Made by a program: the position numbers and the translations under genes. A stretch of DNA of 64,000 bases from Saccharomonospora viridis DSM 43017 (GTDB taxonomy: Bacteria; Actinomycetota; Actinomycetes; Mycobacteriales; Pseudonocardiaceae): assembly GCF_000023865.1 (NCBI RefSeq), contig NC_013159.1, forward strand, positions 1,576,001-1,640,000, written 5' to 3'. Below, piece by piece: positions 1-7,638 of this stretch (position 1 is the first letter of the stretch; every line of letters begins with the position of its first letter). The notes under the pieces are model-generated. The model did no database searches and was not told the DNA's origin. It worked only from the letters and a program-made list of their open reading frames with translations.

Positions 1-163
1 CGGTGCGCCGAGTCCGCAGGCGATCGAGGCGGCGTTGAACCCGGCGGACAACGAATACAGGTACTTCGTCAAGTGCGAGAAGGACGGCCGATCGTGCTTC
101 AACGAGGAGTACGAGGACCATCAGGCCGATCAAAAGGATGCGAGAGCTCGTGGTGTCTACTGA
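1..163 (+). CDS. mltG: Endolytic murein transglycosylase MltG, C-terminal end (partial)
   Basis: Only the last 53 codons lie in the window, read from base 2 to the TGA at 161-163. The stretch SPQAIEAALNPADNEY followed by YFV matches the C-terminal end of YceG/MltG proteins, membrane-anchored lytic transglycosylases that cut nascent peptidoglycan strands. The tail after YFV is polar, with many Asp, Glu and Lys residues. MltG precedes aroE in many actinobacteria, which supports the call, and the next gene starts inside or just after its 3' end. The catalytic domain is outside the window, so identity rests on this tail plus gene order. Confidence 0.75.
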   Translation, partial: GAPSPQAIEAALNPADNEYRYFVKCEKDGRSCFNEEYEDHQADQKDARARGVY

Positions 164-1034
164 ATCCAGTATGTCCACAGTGGCGCCTCGCAGGGCGGGT
201 GTGCTCGGTTCGCCGGTGCGGCACTCGCTGTCGCCTGTGCTGCACAACGCCGCATACGCCGCTTTAGGCCTCGACGGATGGCACTACGACGCACACGAGG
301 TCGACGACAAGGCCTTGCCGGGCTTCGTGCGGACGCTCGGCGACGAATGGGTGGGGCTGTCGGTGACCATGCCCGGTAAGCGGGTGGCACTGGAGGTGGC
401 CGAGGAGGCCACACCGCGGGCGGTGGCCGTGGGAGCGGCCAACACCCTGTCCCGGTTGCCGACCGGAGGGTGGCGTGCGGACTGTACCGATGTGGACGGT
501 GTCGTGGGCGCGTTGCGCGCCGCTGGAGGCTTCCGCCCCGGGGACGGGAGAACGGCAGTGGTGTTGGGCGCGGGGGGTACGGCGGCGGCGGCCGTGGCGG
601 GGTTTCAGGAACTCGGCCTGGTCGATGTGCACCTCGTCGTGCGGGAGCCCGCGCGGGCGCAGGCGACGGCTGGGGCGGCACGTCGTGCCGGGCTCGACGT
701 CACCGTGCACCGGTGGGCGGAGACCGACCTCGCCGCGCTCACGTCGACGGCGGCCGTACTGGTGAACACCGTCCCGCCCGACGCCGTGGCACCCCACGTG
801 GACGCACTCGCCGCCGTGCCGTGCGTGCTCGACGTGATCTACCACCCGTGGCCGACGCCGCTGGCCGAGGCCGTGACGGCGCGGCGCAGCCGGGTGGCCA
901 CGGGACTGGACATGCTGTTGCACCAGGCGTTCGGCCAAGTGGAGCAGTTCACCGGTCTTCCCGCGCCACGTGAGGTGATGCGGGACGCGTTGCGGGAGGC
1001 CACCGGGAACATCCTGCCGTTGCCACTGGAGTGA
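153..1034 (+). CDS. aroE: Shikimate dehydrogenase (NADP-dependent)
   Basis: Reduces 3-dehydroshikimate to shikimate, step four of chorismate synthesis. The N-terminal substrate domain has GSPVRHSLSPVLHNAAY (shikimate-binding Ser pair) and SVTMPGKR with the catalytic Lys near residue 76. The NADP domain has VLGAGGTAAAAV, and the C-terminus carries GLDMLLHQAF. Length of about 293 residues is normal. Three starts are possible: ATG 138, GTG 153 and ATG 171. GTG 153 is chosen because GAGAG lies about 6 nt upstream; it overlaps the mltG stop by 11 bp, suggesting coupling. The other shikimate genes lie at 10.8-14.2 kb, separated by an accessory insertion. Confidence 0.93.
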   Translation: MSTESSMSTVAPRRAGVLGSPVRHSLSPVLHNAAYAALGLDGWHYDAHEVDDKALPGFVRTLGDEWVGLSVTMPGKRVALEVAEEATPRAVAVGAANTLSRLPTGGWRADCTDVDGVVGALRAAGGFRPGDGRTAVVLGAGGTAAAAVAGFQELGLVDVHLVVREPARAQATAGAARRAGLDVTVHRWAETDLAALTSTAAVLVNTVPPDAVAPHVDALAAVPCVLDVIYHPWPTPLAEAVTARRSRVATGLDMLLHQAFGQVEQFTGLPAPREVMRDALREATGNILPLPLE

Positions 1035-1129
1035 GTGTTCGCTGGCCCGACACGGTCACGGAACGTGTCCGCTGGTCGCCGTTCACCCGAGTCCGATAAG
1101 GTCGCCCGGCCGGACATGTTGGAGGTGCG

Positions 1130-2320
1130 ATGCGCAAGACGTGGGTGGTGGCGCTGGCGGCCACCATGGTGATGTCGGCGACCGTCGGAACGGCCCAGGC
1201 GAGGCCGGGTCCCCAGGACACGGTGCGCTTCGCGACGTTCAACGCCTCCCTCAACCGGACGGCCGAGGGGGAGCTGCTCGATGATCTGTCCACACCCGAC
1301 GACGAACAGGCCCGCGCCGTCGCCGAGGTGATCCAGCGCAGCAGGCCCGACGTGCTGCTGGTGAACGAGTTCGACTATGTGCCGAACAACGCGGCCGCTG
1401 ACGCGTTCCGCCGCAACTACCTGGAAGTCCCGCAGAACGGTGCCGAACCGATCCGCTACCGGTACGCCTACACCGCCCCGGTGAACACGGGGGTGCAGAC
1501 CGGTCACGACCTCAATCGGGACGGCATGGTCGGTGGACCCGACGACGCCCACGGATTCGGTGAGTTCGTCGGGCAGTACGGCATGCTCGTCCTGTCCCGC
1601 TACCCGATCGACACCGAGCGGGTCCGGACGTTCCGGACCTTCCTGTGGAAGGACATGCCGGGCGCGTTGCTTCCCGACGATCCGGCCACGCCGGAGCCGG
1701 CGGACTGGTACTCACCCGAGATACTGAAGACACTGCGGCTGTCCTCTAAGTCCCATTGGGACATTCCCATCCGCGTCGGAAAGCGTGTCGTCCACGTGCT
1801 CGCCGCGCATCCGACTCCGCCCTCCTTCGACGGACCGGAGGACCGCAACGGAACCCGTAATCACGACGAGATCCGTTTCTGGGCCGACTACGTGACCCCC
1901 GGCCGGGGTGACTACGTCTACGACGACGCGGGCCGTCGTGGTGGACTTTCCGCGGGGGAACGGTTCGTGATCGTCGGTGACTACAACGCCGATCCGTTCG
2001 ACGGGGACAGCACGGACAACGCGATCCAGCAACTCCTCGACGCGCCGCGGGTCCGGGACACCGCCCCGGCGAGCGTGGGAGCGGTCGTCGCGGCCAGGCT
2101 CCAGGGCGGAGCCAACGACGCACACCGAGGCCGGCCGTGGTTGGACACCGCGGACTTCGGCGACGAGTCGCCGGGCAATCTGCGTGTGGACTACGTGCTG
2201 CCTTCACGCGGGATGAAGACAGGCCGTAGCGGTGTCTTCTGGCCGGTGCCGGGAACCCGTCTCGATTACCTCAACGACGCCTCCGACCATCATCTGGTGT
2301 GGGTGGACGTACGCCCCTGA
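1130..2320 (+). CDS. Secreted endonuclease/exonuclease/phosphatase family protein
   Basis: A 396-residue exported metal-dependent phosphodiesterase of the EEP (DNase I/ExoIII-like) superfamily. A Sec signal peptide (MRKTW, hydrophobic core, cleavage after AQA) covers about the first 25 residues. EEP motifs follow in order: ATFNASLNR (Asn), LLVNEFDY (metal-binding Glu), AAHPTPP (His), VGDYNADPFDGDS (Asp/Asn), RVDYVLPS (Asp) and the terminal SDHHLVWVDV. Between the Glu and His motifs sits DLNRDGMVGGPDD, which resembles an EF-hand or dockerin calcium loop. A GGAGGTG ribosome site precedes ATG 1130. Substrate is unknown: nucleic acid, phospholipid or sugar phosphate are all possible. It appears monocistronic. 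Confidence 0.85.
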   Translation: MRKTWVVALAATMVMSATVGTAQARPGPQDTVRFATFNASLNRTAEGELLDDLSTPDDEQARAVAEVIQRSRPDVLLVNEFDYVPNNAAADAFRRNYLEVPQNGAEPIRYRYAYTAPVNTGVQTGHDLNRDGMVGGPDDAHGFGEFVGQYGMLVLSRYPIDTERVRTFRTFLWKDMPGALLPDDPATPEPADWYSPEILKTLRLSSKSHWDIPIRVGKRVVHVLAAHPTPPSFDGPEDRNGTRNHDEIRFWADYVTPGRGDYVYDDAGRRGGLSAGERFVIVGDYNADPFDGDSTDNAIQQLLDAPRVRDTAPASVGAVVAARLQGGANDAHRGRPWLDTADFGDESPGNLRVDYVLPSRGMKTGRSGVFWPVPGTRLDYLNDASDHHLVWVDVRP

Positions 2321-2364
2321 GGTCGCCCGCATCCTGCGAGTACGTGTCATGCGCGACGGGACGT

Positions 2365-2370
2365 TAGCGT
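2365..2370 (+). promoter_or_regulatory. -10 hexamer for leaderless 2-hydroxyacid dehydrogenase mRNA
   Basis: TAGCGT lies 6 nt upstream of ATG 2377. A TANNNT box at this distance places the transcription start on or next to the start codon, the usual leaderless layout in actinobacteria. AGGGG abuts the ATG too closely to act as a ribosome site. No clear -35 was seen. Confidence 0.5.
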
Positions 2371-2376
2371 AGGGGT

Positions 2377-3321
2377 ATGCGCATCGCCATTCTCGACGAC
2401 TATCAGAACGTCGCGCTCGAACTCGCGGACTGGGATTCGCTGAACGCCGAGGTGCGGGTTTTCACCGAGCACATCGCCGACCCCGACGAGTTGGTACGCC
2501 GCCTGGCGGGTTTCGACGTGGTCGTCGCCATGCGCGAGCGCACCCCCTTCCCCGAGTCGGTCCTGTCCCGGCTGCCCGACCTGCGGCTGTTGGTCACGAC
2601 CGGGCAGCGCAACGCCTCCATCGACGTCGAAGCGGCGCGCCGACACGGCATCCTCGTGTGCGGCACCGGGTACCTGCCGCATCCGACGGTGGAGCTGACG
2701 TGGGCGTTGATCCTCGCCGCGTGCCGGAATCTCCCCACGGAGTTCCAGGCGATGCGTGACGGCGGCTGGCAGACCACCATCGGCACCGGCCTGCGGGGGA
2801 AGACGCTCGGAGTCCTCGGCCTCGGGCGGCTCGGCTCCCAGGTCGCCCGTGTGGGGCAGGCGTTCGGTATGCGCACCATCGCGTGGAGTCAGAACCTCAC
2901 CGCTGAACGCGCTGCTGAACACGACGTCACGGCGGTGTCCAAGGACGAACTCCTCGCGGCCTCCGACGTGTTGACGGTGCACCTGGTCCTGAGTGCCCGT
3001 ACCCGGGGGCTGATCGGTGCCGCGGAGCTCGCGGCGATGAAGCCGACGGCGTTGCTGGTGAACACCTCACGCGGACCGATCGTGGATGAGGACGCGTTGA
3101 TCCGGGCGCTGCGGGAGGGGAGCATCGGCGGCGCCGCCCTGGACGTCTACGACGAGGAACCGTTGCCGGCCGATCATCCGCTGCGAACCCTGCCCAACGT
3201 CGTGCTGACCCCCCATATCGGATTCGTCACCCGGGACGTCTACGAGGTGTTCTACCGGGACGCCGTGGCTGACATCGCCGCCTACCAGGCGGGTGCGCCC
3301 GTGCGAGTGATAGAACCCTGA
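2377..3321 (+). CDS. D-2-hydroxyacid dehydrogenase (NAD-dependent)
   Basis: A 314-residue member of the D-isomer-specific 2-hydroxyacid dehydrogenase family, related to phosphoglycerate and glyoxylate/hydroxypyruvate reductases. The Rossmann motif GLGRLGSQVARVG is near residue 150. Catalytic residues are in VNTSRGPIVDEDAL (Arg), YDEEPLPADHP (Glu) and LTPHIGFVT (His). There is no C-terminal ACT or ASB domain, so it is not a standard SerA and its substrate cannot be read from sequence. It stands alone between the EEP gene and a convergent hydrolase, with a leaderless-type start at ATG 2377. Confidence 0.9.
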   Translation: MRIAILDDYQNVALELADWDSLNAEVRVFTEHIADPDELVRRLAGFDVVVAMRERTPFPESVLSRLPDLRLLVTTGQRNASIDVEAARRHGILVCGTGYLPHPTVELTWALILAACRNLPTEFQAMRDGGWQTTIGTGLRGKTLGVLGLGRLGSQVARVGQAFGMRTIAWSQNLTAERAAEHDVTAVSKDELLAASDVLTVHLVLSARTRGLIGAAELAAMKPTALLVNTSRGPIVDEDALIRALREGSIGGAALDVYDEEPLPADHPLRTLPNVVLTPHIGFVTRDVYEVFYRDAVADIAAYQAGAPVRVIEP

Positions 3322-3330
3322 CCGCGTGCC

Positions 3331-3375
3331 GGTCGCTGTCCGCGCACATCGCTTGTGTCGGCGCGGACAGCGACC
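3331..3375. terminator. Perfect 15-bp inverted repeat between convergent genes
   Basis: Arms GGTCGCTGTCCGCGC (3331-3345) and its exact complement (3361-3375) flank a 15-nt loop. It lies between the stop of the 2-hydroxyacid dehydrogenase (3321) and the stop of the convergent serine hydrolase (3407), so it probably ends both transcripts. There is no U tract, as is common for high-GC terminators. Confidence 0.7.
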
Positions 3376-3406
3376 CGGAAAGCCACGGGATGCGCTGCGG
3401 GGGGGG

Positions 3407-4219
3407 TCAGGCGAGTTCGGCGAGTACGGCGTCGCTGAACTCCGGCCACACCTGGGCCGCCCAGGGGCCGAACGCACGATCGGTGAGCGCGATGCAGGAC
3501 ACGCCCGCGTCCGGGTCGACCCACAGGAACGTGCCGGACTGTCCGAAGTGCCCGAACGTGTTGGGTGAGTTGCGCTTCCCTGTCCAGTGAGGGTCCTTGT
3601 GGTCGCGCAACTCGAAGCCGAGACCCCAGTCGTTCGGTTTCTGATGACCGAAACCCGGAAGAACGCCGTTGAGTCCGGGGAAGACGACCCGGGTGGCCTC
3701 ATCCAAAGTAGATTGATCGATCAGGGTCGGTCGCTGCAGTTCCCGGGCGAAGAGGGTGAGGTCATCCACAGTGGACTCGGCTCCCGCCCCGGGTGAGCCT
3801 TTGAGGACCGTGTCGTGCATGCCGAGCGGCTGGAGCAGGGCCTCTTCTTGGTAGGCGTCGAATGCGATGCCGGTGTGCTCGGTGAGCGCGTCGGCGAGCT
3901 GCTCGAACCCCGCGTTGGAGTACAGGCGGCGTTTTCCGGGCTCGGCGAGCATCTTGTGCTCGTTGAACCCGAGACCGGACGTGTGCGCGAGCAGGTGACG
4001 GATCGTGGAGCCCTCCGGACCCGCGGGGGTGTCCAGCTCCACCGCGCCCTCTTCCAACGCGATCAAGGCGGTGTAGGCGGTGAGCAATTTGGTGACCGAG
4101 GCGAGGGGGAACACCCTGGCGGTGTCGCCATGGGTGCCCAGAACCGTTCCGTCGGCCTTCACCACCGCCGCCGCGGCGTTGTCAACGGGCCACTGCTCGA
4201 TCAGCCGCACACTGTCCAT
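3407..4219 (-). CDS. Serine hydrolase, beta-lactamase/class C-like fold
   Basis: A 270-residue penicillin-binding-fold serine hydrolase (beta-lactamase, EstB or D-aminopeptidase-like). The catalytic SVTK (Ser41-x-x-Lys44) sits in PLASVTKLLTAYT. YSN at residues 99-101 is the second motif and HFGQSG near residue 225 takes the place of the KTG box. The LLAHTSGL segment is typical of the family. There is no signal peptide, so it is likely a cytoplasmic esterase or peptidase rather than a resistance enzyme. On the minus strand TAGAGT lies 6 nt before the ATG, suggesting leaderless expression. Confidence 0.88.
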   Translation of the reverse strand: MDSVRLIEQWPVDNAAAAVVKADGTVLGTHGDTARVFPLASVTKLLTAYTALIALEEGAVELDTPAGPEGSTIRHLLAHTSGLGFNEHKMLAEPGKRRLYSNAGFEQLADALTEHTGIAFDAYQEEALLQPLGMHDTVLKGSPGAGAESTVDDLTLFARELQRPTLIDQSTLDEATRVVFPGLNGVLPGFGHQKPNDWGLGFELRDHKDPHWTGKRNSPNTFGHFGQSGTFLWVDPDAGVSCIALTDRAFGPWAAQVWPEFSDAVLAELA

Positions 4220-4225
4220 GCTCCC

Positions 4226-4231
4226 ACTCTA
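4226..4231 (-). promoter_or_regulatory. -10 hexamer for the serine hydrolase
   Basis: On the minus strand TAGAGT is followed by 6 nt (GGGAGC) and then the ATG at 4219. The position fits a leaderless transcript. GGGAGC touches the start codon and cannot act as a normal Shine-Dalgarno. Confidence 0.45.
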
Positions 4232-4306
4232 ACGGGGGGAGTGGGCGGAACAGCGGAGACGCAGCCGGCGCACCCGGGTAGGCGCAGGGACGGGATGGCC
4301 GGTACC

Positions 4307-4390
4307 GCGGACACGGCTGTGTGAGTTGCGGACACAGCTGCACAGGCTGCGGACACGGCTACGCAGGCTGCGGACACGGCTCAACTCAGG
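4307..4390. repeat. 21-bp tandem repeat, four copies
   Basis: Four head-to-tail units start at 4307, 4328, 4349 and 4370. Each begins GCGGACACGGCT or GCGGACACAGCT, followed by a more variable 9-nt half. Units two and three are closest to each other. The array fills the gap between two minus-strand genes, and its last unit runs over the stop and final codons of the hydrolase gene. Period 21 keeps reading frame. Function unknown. Confidence 0.9.
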
Positions 4391-5022
4391 TGCCGGGTGA
4401 ACCACGTGCCCGCCAGGTCGGCGACCTGTTCGAGCGCGCCCGGCTCCTCGAACAGATGGGTCGCGTGCGGCACGACCGTCAGTTCGACCGGTCCGAGCAC
4501 CCGTTGTGCGGCCTGCTCGTTGAGATGGAGCACCTGCGTGTCCTGCCCGCCCACGATCAACAGGGTCGGGCATTCCACCTCGGCCAGTGCGGCACCCGCG
4601 AGGTCGGGACGTCCGCCTCGGGAGACGACCGCCCGGACGACGTCAGGCCTGCGGGACGCCGCCACGAGCGCCGCTGCCGCCCCGGTGCTCGCGCCGAAGA
4701 GCCCGATCGGCAGATCGCGGGTCGTGGTGTCCTGCCGCAGTTGGTCCACGGCTGTGACGAGCCGGTCGGAGAGCAGGTCGATGTCGAACCGCAGACGTCC
4801 GGTCGCGGCGTCGTACCGACTCTCGTCGGTGGTGAGCAGATCGAACAACAACGTCGCAAGACGTCGGTCCTGGAGGCTGCGGGCCACCGCGATGTTGCGT
4901 GGGCTGCGTCGGGAGCTGCCGGACCCGTGGGCGAACGCCACCACCCCGAACGCGTCGGCGGGGACGGTGAGATCACCCGACAGCGCAGCCGGACCCGCCG
5001 CGACACCGAACGAAACGGTCAT
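4381..5022 (-). CDS. Alpha/beta hydrolase, dienelactone hydrolase-like
   Basis: A 213-residue alpha/beta hydrolase. Features are the oxyanion region VVAFAHGSGSSRRSPRN near residue 30, the nucleophile elbow GLFGASTGAA (Ser), the acid in LIVGGQDTQVL and the catalytic His in VVPHATHLFEEPG. ATG 5022 is chosen because GGAGG precedes it at good spacing and it overlaps the upstream phosphoribosyltransferase stop as ATGA. Related hydrolase domains are often fused or adjacent to COG1926 phosphoribosyltransferases, so the two products probably act together. The physiological substrate is unknown. Its 3' end lies inside a 21-bp tandem repeat array. Confidence 0.87.
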   Translation of the reverse strand: MTVSFGVAAGPAALSGDLTVPADAFGVVAFAHGSGSSRRSPRNIAVARSLQDRRLATLLFDLLTTDESRYDAATGRLRFDIDLLSDRLVTAVDQLRQDTTTRDLPIGLFGASTGAAAALVAASRRPDVVRAVVSRGGRPDLAGAALAEVECPTLLIVGGQDTQVLHLNEQAAQRVLGPVELTVVPHATHLFEEPGALEQVADLAGTWFTRHLS

Positions 5023-5711
5023 CGTCCGCCTCCGGAGTACCGATCGGTACCTCCCGCGTACCGGTCGAGCAACGCCACCACCTCGTCGTCGTCGACCTGC
5101 GAGAAATCGGAGTACCACTGGCCGACGGCTTGGAAGAACGGCGGTTCGGACACACACAGCACCGAGTCCGCTTCCTCACGCAGAGCCGGAATCGCCTGTG
5201 GGGCGCAGACGGGGGCGGCGAACACGAGTGTGCGAGGTCGGCTCTCCCGCAGGGAACGCAACGCCGCCCTCGCCGTCACCCCGGTGGCGAGCCCGTCGTC
5301 GACCACGATCACGTCCCGCCCCTCGAGGCGTTCGGGCTCGCGGTCCCCCTGGTAGAGGTCGAGTCTGCGAAGCGCTTCCCGGCGTTCGCGTTCGACCACC
5401 GGTTCCAGATCGTCGTGGGTCAGACCGAGTAAGTCGAGGCTGCGTTCGTCCCAGACGACGGGGCCGTGGGGGGTGACGGCCCCGATGCCGAACTCGGGGT
5501 GTCCCGGGGAACCGATCTTGCGGGAGACCGCGACCCCCAGCGGTGCGTGCAGGGCGGAGGCCACCTCGGCGGCCACGGGGACGCCACCTCGGGCCAGGCC
5601 GAGGACCACCGGGTCGACCCAGGACCTCTCCCGCACCAACTCCGCCAACGCGAGTCCTCCCGCGCTGCGGTCCGCGTAGACCCGTTCCGTGGTCACTGCT
5701 TTGCGGGGCAT
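5019..5711 (-). CDS. Phosphoribosyltransferase family protein (COG1926 type)
   Basis: A 230-residue type I phosphoribosyltransferase-fold protein. VVLGLARGGVPVAAEVA near residue 40 and VIVVDDGLATGVTARAAL near residue 135 (the PRPP-binding loop with paired Asp) define it. SRKIGSPGHPEFGIGAV and VGQWYSDFSQV are typical of the COG1926 subgroup rather than of purine or pyrimidine salvage enzymes. It is the first gene of a two-gene minus-strand operon, and its stop overlaps the hydrolase start by 4 bp. The reaction is not established for this subgroup. Confidence 0.87.
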   Translation of the reverse strand: MPRKAVTTERVYADRSAGGLALAELVRERSWVDPVVLGLARGGVPVAAEVASALHAPLGVAVSRKIGSPGHPEFGIGAVTPHGPVVWDERSLDLLGLTHDDLEPVVERERREALRRLDLYQGDREPERLEGRDVIVVDDGLATGVTARAALRSLRESRPRTLVFAAPVCAPQAIPALREEADSVLCVSEPPFFQAVGQWYSDFSQVDDDEVVALLDRYAGGTDRYSGGGR

Positions 5712-5723
5712 GGTCTCACCGCC

Positions 5724-6017
5724 TCAGCCGGGTTCCCCTCGCCGCTTACGGTGGATGACCCAGCCCAGGTCCACCGCACTGCCCGCGGCGACGATCGCGA
5801 GGAACACGGTGCCCCACCAGGCGTCGAACAACGCGAAGATGACCGCGCCGCCGATGCAGAGCACGATGGCCAGACTCGCCAGCACGATGCGCAACGTCAG
5901 TGCGCTGTAGGCCGGTGCCGCTCCGCCGAAGCCCCCGGTGGGGTCGTGGTAGTCGGGCAGACCACGTTCGTAGTCCTCGCGGGTGCGTGGACGGTGGTGT
6001 CGTGCTCGTGCCTGCAT
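5724..6017 (-). CDS. Small two-helix membrane protein, unknown function
   Basis: A 97-residue protein with a basic, hydrophilic N-terminus (HHRPRTREDYERG) followed by two hydrophobic helices (about residues 40-60 and 63-83) separated by DAWWG, then a basic tail. It resembles small actinobacterial membrane proteins of unassigned function. ATG 6017 is preferred over the in-frame start at 6050 because the longer form would begin inside the ptsH terminator stem. It ends 12 bp before the phosphoribosyltransferase start and could be cotranscribed with it. Confidence 0.65.
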   Translation of the reverse strand: MQARARHHRPRTREDYERGLPDYHDPTGGFGGAAPAYSALTLRIVLASLAIVLCIGGAVIFALFDAWWGTVFLAIVAAGSAVDLGWVIHRKRRGEPG

Positions 6018-6049
6018 GGCCCACGGATACCCCGTTAGGGCGAAACGCA

Positions 6050-6082
6050 CACGGCCCGGTCCCCGCCGAGGACCGGGCCGTG
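6050..6082 (-). terminator. Terminator hairpin after ptsH
   Basis: CACGGCCCGGTCC (6050-6062) and its exact complement (6070-6082) form a 13-bp stem around a 7-nt loop, 16 nt beyond the ptsH stop on the minus strand. No clear U tract follows. Confidence 0.7.
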
Positions 6083-6098
6083 GATGACCGTGTTCTGG

Positions 6099-6365
6099 CT
6101 ATCCGTCGAGGTCCTGGGCGATCAGGTCGGCGACCGCGTCCACGGCCTCCTGGGCGCCCTCGCCTTCGGCGGCGATCACCACGGTGTCACCGTGTTTCGC
6201 GCCGAGTGTCATCAGGTTGAGCACGCTGGCCGCCTGCACGGGCGTGCCGCCGTCCTTGGCGATGGTCACCGGCACGGACTGGGCGGCGGCGGTCTTGGCG
6301 ACCAGCGCGGCCGGCCGGGCGTGCAGGCCGATCTTGCTCGCCACGGTCACTGTGCGTTCGGCCAT
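6099..6365 (-). CDS. ptsH: Phosphocarrier protein HPr
   Basis: An 88-residue cytoplasmic PTS protein that carries phosphate from enzyme I to IIA proteins. GLHARPAA places the phosphorylated His at residue 15. QAASVLNLMTLG contains Ser47, equivalent to the regulatory serine of low-GC Gram-positives, although HPr kinase is generally absent from actinobacteria. It is the last gene of the minus-strand regulator-IIC-HPr operon, 4 bp after the IIC stop. A hairpin terminator follows. Enzyme I is not encoded in this window. Confidence 0.96.
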   Translation of the reverse strand: MAERTVTVASKIGLHARPAALVAKTAAAQSVPVTIAKDGGTPVQAASVLNLMTLGAKHGDTVVIAAEGEGAQEAVDAVADLIAQDLDG

Positions 6366-6369
6366 GTCG

Positions 6370-7638
6370 TCATCCCTTCTGTGTCGGGTTGTCGTTCGTC
6401 GCGGAGGAGCCGGAGTCGGCCGTGGACTCGGCGGCCTCGCCGCCGTTCTCGTCCTCCTCCCGGCCGGGGGTGCGCAGGTTCCACTTGGTGATCACCCAGC
6501 GGAACAGCAGGTAGTAGATCACCGCGTAGACGAGGCCGATCGGGATGAGCAGCCAGGCCTGGCTGGCCGCCGGTGCCCCCGCGTTGAGCAGGAAGTCGAT
6601 CGACCCTGCGGAGAACGTGAACCCGAGGTGGATGTCCAGCGCGTTCACCAGCGCGAGCGAGATACCGGTGAGCACCGCGTGGATGAGGTAGAGCGGGAAC
6701 GCGACGTACATGAACGCGAACTCGATCGGCTCGGTGATCCCGGTGAGGAACGCCGTGAGCGCGGCCGAGATCATGATGCCGCCCACGACCTTCTTCTGGC
6801 TCGGGCGAGCGGTCTGCCAGATCGCCAGCGCCGCGGCGGGCAGGGCGAACATGAAGATCGGGAAGAACCCGGTCATGAAGGCGCCGGCCTCGGGGTCGCC
6901 GTCGAAGAAGTTGTTGATGTCGCCGCCGTCGAGCACGAACCACACGGGCACGTTGAGCAACTGGTGCAGGCCGACGGGGATGAGCAGTCGGTTCAGCACA
7001 CCGTAGATGCCGCCGCCGATCACGGCGTCGCTGGTGGCGAGCTCACCGAGGTTGTGGATGCCCGCGTCGATGACGGGGAAGATCAGCCCGAACACCACGC
7101 CCAGCAGCACGAGCACCAACGAGTTGACGATGGGCACGAACCGTCGGCCACCGAAGAACGCCAGGTAGGGCGGTAGCTTCACCCGATAGAACCGCTGCCA
7201 CACCACGGCGGTCACCAGGCCCACCACCACACCGGAGAGCACGCTGTAGGGCCATTTGATCGGTGCGAGGTACCAGCCTTCGTCGAACCCTTCCAGTTCC
7301 TCGATGGGCGCGAAGACCTGGACGACCTTGTTGAACACGACGAAGCCGACCACGGCGGCCACGCCGGTGGAGCCGTCCCCCTTGCGCGCGAAACCGACCG
7401 CGATGCCGACCGCGAACAGCAACGGCAACCAGTCGAACAACCCGCCGCCCGCGGCGGCCAGTACCTTCGCGACGTCCTCGGTGGCCTGCCAGCGGCCCAG
7501 CATGTCGTCCTGGCCGAGCCGCAGCAGCAGGCCGGCGGCGGGCAACGTGGCGATGGGCAGCATGAGGCTGCGCCCGAACCGTTGTAATCCGGCGAGGCGC
7601 TTCCCCTTGCGTTTTCCTGGATCGGACTTGGTGGTCAT
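6370..7638 (-). CDS. PTS permease IIC component, glucose/N-acetylglucosamine type
   Basis: A 422-residue integral membrane IIC protein of the glucose superfamily. It opens with LAGLQRFGRSLMLPIATLPAAGLLLRLG, typical of PtsG/NagE IIC domains, and has about ten hydrophobic segments, including GGDINNFFDGDPEAGAFMTGFFPI and the substrate-region motif GITEPIEFAFMYVAP-like (here ending FMYVAF). IIA and IIB are separate genes on the plus strand. The DasR-like regulator and its operator favour N-acetylglucosamine over glucose as substrate, by inference. The start overlaps the regulator stop (ATGA). The C-terminus is an acidic, disordered tail. Confidence 0.92.
   Translation of the reverse strand: MTTKSDPGKRKGKRLAGLQRFGRSLMLPIATLPAAGLLLRLGQDDMLGRWQATEDVAKVLAAAGGGLFDWLPLLFAVGIAVGFARKGDGSTGVAAVVGFVVFNKVVQVFAPIEELEGFDEGWYLAPIKWPYSVLSGVVVGLVTAVVWQRFYRVKLPPYLAFFGGRRFVPIVNSLVLVLLGVVFGLIFPVIDAGIHNLGELATSDAVIGGGIYGVLNRLLIPVGLHQLLNVPVWFVLDGGDINNFFDGDPEAGAFMTGFFPIFMFALPAAALAIWQTARPSQKKVVGGIMISAALTAFLTGITEPIEFAFMYVAFPLYLIHAVLTGISLALVNALDIHLGFTFSAGSIDFLLNAGAPAASQAWLLIPIGLVYAVIYYLLFRWVITKWNLRTPGREEDENGGEAAESTADSGSSATNDNPTQKG

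Noticed and set aside
1049-1069. GACACG/CGTGTC dyad after aroE
   Set aside because: Only 6-bp arms with a 9-nt loop and no T tract; too weak to call a terminator.
4229-4573. Minus-strand frame encoding a 7-residue repeat through the 21-bp array
   Set aside because: Overlaps the hydrolase in another frame; Arg-rich and without a start signal.
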